Of a DNA stretch of 64,000 bases, positions 60,623-64,000 are shown one piece after another. The notes under the pieces were generated by a model. It did not search any database. It saw only the letters and a program-made list of their open reading frames with translations, and was not told the DNA's origin. The DNA lies in NCBI GenBank assembly GCA_041741535.1, contig JBGSJV010000067.1:101932-165931 (forward strand), read 5' to 3'. Source of the stretch: M30B19 sp041741535. GTDB taxonomy: Bacteria > Planctomycetota > Planctomycetia > Pirellulales > Pirellulaceae. A program made the position numbers and the translations under genes. Numbering within the stretch: the first letter of the stretch is position 1; every line of letters begins with the position of its first letter.

Positions 60623-60979
60623 CTACGCTCCCAGGGCCGACTTGACGGTCTTGGCGATCACGGCAAAACCAGCGGGATCACGAACCGCGATTTCGCTTAG
60701 GCTCTTACGGTCCAACACGATGTTGGCTTTCTTCAAACCCGAAATAAAACGGCTGTAATTCAGGCCGTTCAAGCGGCAAGCAGCCGACAAACGAGTGATC
60801 CACAAGCGGCGAAAGTTACGCTTCTTTGCGCGTCGATCGCGGAAGGCGTACACGCCCGACCGAATCAAAGTTTCCTTAACGCTACGCAAAAGCCGACGGC
60901 GACCGCCGGTATATCCTTCTGCTCTCTTGAACAGCTTGCGCTTTTGTTTCGCGCGAGCCGAACCTTTAATTGTTCGCAT
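60623..60979 (-). CDS. rplT: 50S ribosomal protein L20
   Basis: A 118-residue L20, the long basic helical protein that binds 23S rRNA in early assembly: KRKLFKRAEGYTGGRRRLLR, FRDRRAKKRNFRRLWITRLS, LNGLNYSRFISGLKKANIVL, DRKSLSEIAVRDPAGFAVIA. Length and sequence are normal. It is separated by 208 bases from rpmI, unusually long for this pair; the spacer may form the autoregulatory site to which L20 binds (inference). Confidence 0.98.
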   Translation of the reverse strand: MRTIKGSARAKQKRKLFKRAEGYTGGRRRLLRSVKETLIRSGVYAFRDRRAKKRNFRRLWITRLSAACRLNGLNYSRFISGLKKANIVLDRKSLSEIAVRDPAGFAVIAKTVKSALGA

Positions 60980-61187
60980 CTCAATCGTACCTTGGTTGGA
61001 GGCAGCTCAAGGCCTGATACACTCCGGACCTGCACAGGGCAAAATCAGAGGACCAAGTTAGGGTTTTTCGCCCGGCTGCCAAGTGAATAAAACAAGTAAA
61101 AAGAACCGGCAGTCGTCGTTCCGAAGGAATCTCCGAGGCAACCCCAGGGAGCACTCACTTGCCGCGTACAACCGCCCAGCCAATACA
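60980..61187 (-). promoter_or_regulatory. Candidate L20 leader between rpmI and rplT
   Basis: 208-base spacer on the minus strand. Its start-proximal end contains CCTTG...CAAGG (18-base interval) just before the rplT ATG and a TTCCTTCGGAA hairpin further up. Bacterial L20 represses its own operon by binding a leader RNA that mimics rRNA; by analogy this spacer is a candidate, but the structure was not folded in detail. Confidence 0.35.
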
Positions 61188-61391
61188 TTAGCTGCTGTAT
61201 TTGCCCAACGCGCGTTGGATCATGACTTCGTTGACCACGTCGGCAGGACCGCTGCCACGCAGATTGCGACGACGCTTTTTGCTCGTGCCGCAATTCAAGT
61301 GACTGGTACCAGCCGCACGGTGCATGACCTTGCCGGTGGCGGACAAACGGAAGCGTTTCTTAACGCCTTTGTGTGTTTTCATTTTAGGCAT
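61188..61391 (-). CDS. rpmI: 50S ribosomal protein L35
   Basis: A 67-residue L35: MPKMKTHKGVKKRFRLSATG, KVMHRAAGTSHLNCGTSKKR, RRNLRGSGPADVVNEVMI. Normal length and composition. The usual infC gene does not precede it; instead a 555-bp region and the divergent rpsA are upstream, so the common infC-rpmI-rplT order is broken. Confidence 0.98.
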   Translation of the reverse strand: MPKMKTHKGVKKRFRLSATGKVMHRAAGTSHLNCGTSKKRRRNLRGSGPADVVNEVMIQRALGKYSS

Positions 61392-61946
61392 GACAACTCA
61401 AACCTTTCGCTGCACCGTCCAACAATTGGCCCGGCGCGTATCCCGAGGATGAAATGGGTGGGGAGGCAGTCTAGCTGAACTTTTGCCCCAACAAAAGGGG
61501 TTTTGTAGCATTTTTCGCCGAGTCCGCCCCGGTGCCCCTCCTGGAAGTCGGCTTTTTGGGGCAGCCACTGCAGAAATCGGAGGCTTATTCTCTCGCTGGC
61601 CGGTCCCAGGCCCGTGCACGGCCGCGAGGGCCCACCAGCTATCGAATTTCTGATTTTCTTGAAATAAAACCTTGGGCATCGTTTTCACTGCGGTTCGATG
61701 GGGACACTACGGTCTTTTTCGCCCGTTCGTCTTGCGAAAACGGGCGTTTTCGCTAGGATTGTGGGGTTTCCTCGGGTCCGATTCAGTGCTGGCGGCTCGA
61801 GGATCGATACAACTCGCAAGGGGATGCTTCATTCCTACTGTCGTTCGAGCGCGGTTTGGTACGTATCGGCCAAGTGCAGCGATTCGGATGCTACCCAGTA
61901 AAAACGTCGGACGAAGCCAGCGGACCGACAGAAAGTAGTTAGTTGA
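61392..61946. promoter_or_regulatory. Divergent promoter region of rpmI and rpsA
   Basis: 555 bases between rpmI (minus) and rpsA (plus). It has a stem-loop GCCCGTT...AACGGGC (61721-61745) with a GTTTTC tail in the rpsA leader side and a CCCC/GGGG pair with a T-run near 61486-61505. The leader may carry S1 autoregulation; no consensus promoter is obvious. Confidence 0.5.
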
Positions 61947-63728
61947 ATGGTTAATCGTGTATTGATTCGGGATTTGGAAGATGATTCCATTACCCAACAA
62001 TTGGCAGATCTGTTTTCAGATGATTCGCTTCTGGACAATGTGATCGTCGGGCAAGAGGAAGATGTTGACGCCGACTTTCAGTTGAACAAGATCGTCGAAG
62101 GGACGATCGTCAAAGTAGACGCCGAAGTCGTGTTGGTCGACATCGGTTTCAAGAGCGAAGGCAATATTCCCCGTAACGAGTGGGACCCGAACGAACCTCA
62201 ACCGGAAGTCGGCCAAAAGGTTCAAGTTCTGATCGAAGACTTGGAAGATGAGCTAGGCGGCACCGATGACCCCCAAGGCTTGATCAGCATCAGCAAGCGC
62301 AAAGCGGATCACATCATTCACTGGCGCCGGGTTATTCAAGAAGTCGAAGAAGGCAAGATTGTTACCGGCACCGTCATCCGCAAGATCAAGGGTGGGCTGT
62401 TGGTCGATATCGGCGTGCACGTGTTCTTGCCCGCCAGCCAAGTGGATATTCGTCGTCCGAACGACATCGCCGACTACATTGGTCGTGTCGTGCAGTGCGA
62501 AGTGTTGAAGATCGACGAACAACGTCGCAACATCGTCGTCAGCCGCCGGTCGCTGATCGAAAAAGAACGCCAATTCGCTCAGCAAAAGTTGCTCAAGGAA
62601 TTGGAAGTTGGCCAGATCCGCAAAGGTATCGTCAAGAACATCGCCGACTTCGGCGCGTTCGTGGACTTGGGTGGTATCGACGGTCTGTTGCACATTACCG
62701 ACATGAGCCACACTCGGATTCAACGGCCTTCCGAGATGGTCTCGATCGATCAAGAAGTTGAAGTTCAAGTTCTGAACATCGATCGCGATCGCGTCAAGAT
62801 TGCCTTGGGCATGAAGCAGATGTTGCCTAACCCATGGGATAATGTCGAGAACAAGTATCCGGTTGGTTCGATCCAAAAGGGCGAAGTCGTCAACGTGATG
62901 AGCTACGGCGCATTCGTCAAGTTGGAACCGGGCATTGAAGGCTTGGTTCACATCAGCGAAATGTCGTGGGTCAAGCGCGTCAATCATCCCAACGAATTGG
63001 TTCAGATTGGCGATATGATCGACGTCTGCGTGTTGGGCATCGATCGCAAGGGCGAACAAATGTCCTTGGGCATGAAGCAAACGTTGGCCAATCCATGGGA
63101 CAACGTCGAAGATCGTTATCCGCTGAACATGTTGGTCAAGGGTCGCGTCCGCAACCTGACCAACTACGGCGCCTTCGTCGAATTGGAAGAAGGCATCGAT
63201 GGCTTGCTGCACGTCTCCGACATGTCGTGGACTCGCAAGATCAGCCATCCCAATGAGATGCTGGAGAAGGGCCAAGAAGTCGAATGCCGCATTTTGGCCG
63301 TCGATACCGGCCGTCGCCGCATCGCTTTGGGCTTGAAGCAAATGGGCACCGACCCGTGGGAGACGGACATCCCATCCAACTATCAACCTGGCCAAAAGGT
63401 CAAGGGCAAGGTCACCAAGATCACCAACTTCGGTGTCTTCGTGGGCTTGGAAGATGGCTTGGAAGGTTTGCTACACATCTCGGAACTGTCCGACGACAAA
63501 GTGGAAAACCCAGAACAAGTTGTCAAAGTTGGCGAAGAGATCGAAGTCAAAATCTTGCGAGTCGATACCGAAGAGCGCAAGATCGGCTTGTCACGACGTC
63601 GGCTGGACTGGAGCAGCGAACAAGAAGCTGAAGTCCAGGCCGAAGAGAAGTCGGTCAAGAAGGCGGACTCGGAGCTCAAGGGTGGCTTGGGCAGCAGCGG
63701 TCCACTGATCGATACCGGCGCGAACTAA
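61947..63728 (+). CDS. rpsA: 30S ribosomal protein S1
   Basis: A 593-residue S1 with six OB-type S1 domains. Repeated cores are visible: VVLVDIGFKSEGNIPRNEW, GGLLVDIGVHVFLPASQVD, FGAFVDLGGIDGLLHITDMS, YGAFVKLEPGIEGLVHISEM, YGAFVELEEGIDGLLHVSDM and FGVFVGLEDGLEGLLHISEL. It binds mRNA and helps initiation. The C-terminal tail is charged and Gly/Ser-rich. The protein starts MVNRVLIRDLEDDSITQQLA. Slightly long but normal for the phylum. A strong terminator follows. Confidence 0.98.
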   Translation: MVNRVLIRDLEDDSITQQLADLFSDDSLLDNVIVGQEEDVDADFQLNKIVEGTIVKVDAEVVLVDIGFKSEGNIPRNEWDPNEPQPEVGQKVQVLIEDLEDELGGTDDPQGLISISKRKADHIIHWRRVIQEVEEGKIVTGTVIRKIKGGLLVDIGVHVFLPASQVDIRRPNDIADYIGRVVQCEVLKIDEQRRNIVVSRRSLIEKERQFAQQKLLKELEVGQIRKGIVKNIADFGAFVDLGGIDGLLHITDMSHTRIQRPSEMVSIDQEVEVQVLNIDRDRVKIALGMKQMLPNPWDNVENKYPVGSIQKGEVVNVMSYGAFVKLEPGIEGLVHISEMSWVKRVNHPNELVQIGDMIDVCVLGIDRKGEQMSLGMKQTLANPWDNVEDRYPLNMLVKGRVRNLTNYGAFVELEEGIDGLLHVSDMSWTRKISHPNEMLEKGQEVECRILAVDTGRRRIALGLKQMGTDPWETDIPSNYQPGQKVKGKVTKITNFGVFVGLEDGLEGLLHISELSDDKVENPEQVVKVGEEIEVKILRVDTEERKIGLSRRRLDWSSEQEAEVQAEEKSVKKADSELKGGLGSSGPLIDTGAN

Positions 63729-63761
63729 TCGCCACCCAGTGTTGATCGTAAATGACAATCC

Positions 63762-63796
63762 AAACGGAACGCGAGAAATCGCGTTCCGTTTTTTTT
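63762..63796 (+). terminator. Intrinsic terminator of rpsA
   Basis: A perfect 13-bp stem AAACGGAACGCGA / TCGCGTTCCGTTT closed by a GAAA tetraloop, followed by TTTTTT. It lies 33 bases after the rpsA stop; a textbook rho-independent terminator. Confidence 0.95.
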
Positions 63797-64000
63797 GCAT
63801 CGTGCCGCCTACCGAACCTCTCACGCATCGCCCTGGCGGCGACGAGCCGACACGCGGTGCTTAGGAATTGTCTGGAAATAACTTCCCGATTTGGGAGAGT
63901 CCGACCTTGGTTAATCCGAGAACTCCTATCGTCGAATCTGCCGAGACTCCAAATGTGCTGAGCCGCCGAATGGCCCGAGCCGCAAAGCGGCAAAATGCGA
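63797..64000. other. Right edge without a recognised gene
   Basis: About 200 bases after the rpsA terminator. No gene or motif is supported; the next gene presumably begins outside the window. Confidence 0.4.

Noticed and set aside
62253..63395. 380-codon open frame antisense to rpsA
   Set aside because: It mirrors the repetitive S1 domains in the opposite strand; codon bias makes long antisense frames. No family features.

Overview
The window is a chromosomal segment of a planctomycete, most likely Pirellula/Rhodopirellula-like. The lineage clues are: a Ser/Thr kinase with an N-terminal planctomycete module and C-terminal TPR region, beside an ECF sigma factor and a secreted WD40 protein; a DUF1501 protein paired with a CxxCH lipoprotein; a PEP-CTERM LamG protein; a short PheT without the EMAP domain; and a compact PVM-type bacterial microcompartment (BMC) operon. 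GC content is moderate (mid-50s by eye) and lower around the AbiE-like pair. I saw no tRNA, rRNA or CRISPR array.

Layout. 0-6.2 kb: a GAF/sigma-54 activator divergent from a small cluster (AhpD-like, YHS, alpha/beta hydrolase, SDR remnant, SnoaL-like, PNPOx-like). A near-consensus -24/-12 promoter and AACGAA palindromes lie between them; a small lipoprotein follows. 6.3-9.9 kb: DUF1501/CxxCH pair. 10.0-11.4 kb: tandem and inverted GC-rich repeats around one intact and several broken GxxExxY genes. 11.5-20.5 kb: kinase, LamG/PEP-CTERM protein, ECF sigma factor and a giant WD40 protein. 20.5-23.3 kb: accessory island with two perfect palindromes and an AbiEi/AbiEii-like pair arranged tail to tail. 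23.5-31.5 kb: housekeeping genes (cysE, hisA, fliM, PQQ-propeller protein, scpA, dihydroorotase). 31.7-36.2 kb: universal stress protein and a ribose-type sugar ABC transporter. 36.5-38.9 kb: QHNGP-repeat protein, moaE, zinc-ribbon protein and a C-terminal fragment of an Rpn-type protein.

39.0-47.8 kb (minus strand) is a complete 12-gene BMC operon: DeoR regulator, PduL, two BMC-H, acetate kinase, BMC-P, CoA-acylating aldehyde dehydrogenase, BMC-P, unknown protein, BMC-P, class II aldolase and a malate/lactate dehydrogenase-like protein. By family knowledge it should split fuculose- or rhamnulose-phosphate inside the shell, convert lactaldehyde to lactyl-CoA, lactyl-phosphate and lactate with ATP formation, and possibly oxidise lactate further. 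Encapsulation-peptide-like helices are visible on the aldolase, the aldehyde dehydrogenase and PduL.

48-64 kb: a degenerate GTGTCTGTCCCC repeat array, a HEAT/DUF4375 protein, a coupled hybrid histidine kinase and response-regulator phosphatase, an STN-domain secretin-like protein, a small membrane protein, pheT-pheS, rplT-rpmI and the divergent rpsA with a strong terminator.

The least explained elements are the GxxExxY/GCGGAGGC repeat family (10-11.4 and 16.2 kb), the GTGTCTGTCCCC array, the sigma-54 cluster, the convergent AbiE pair and an extra domain in the sugar permease.
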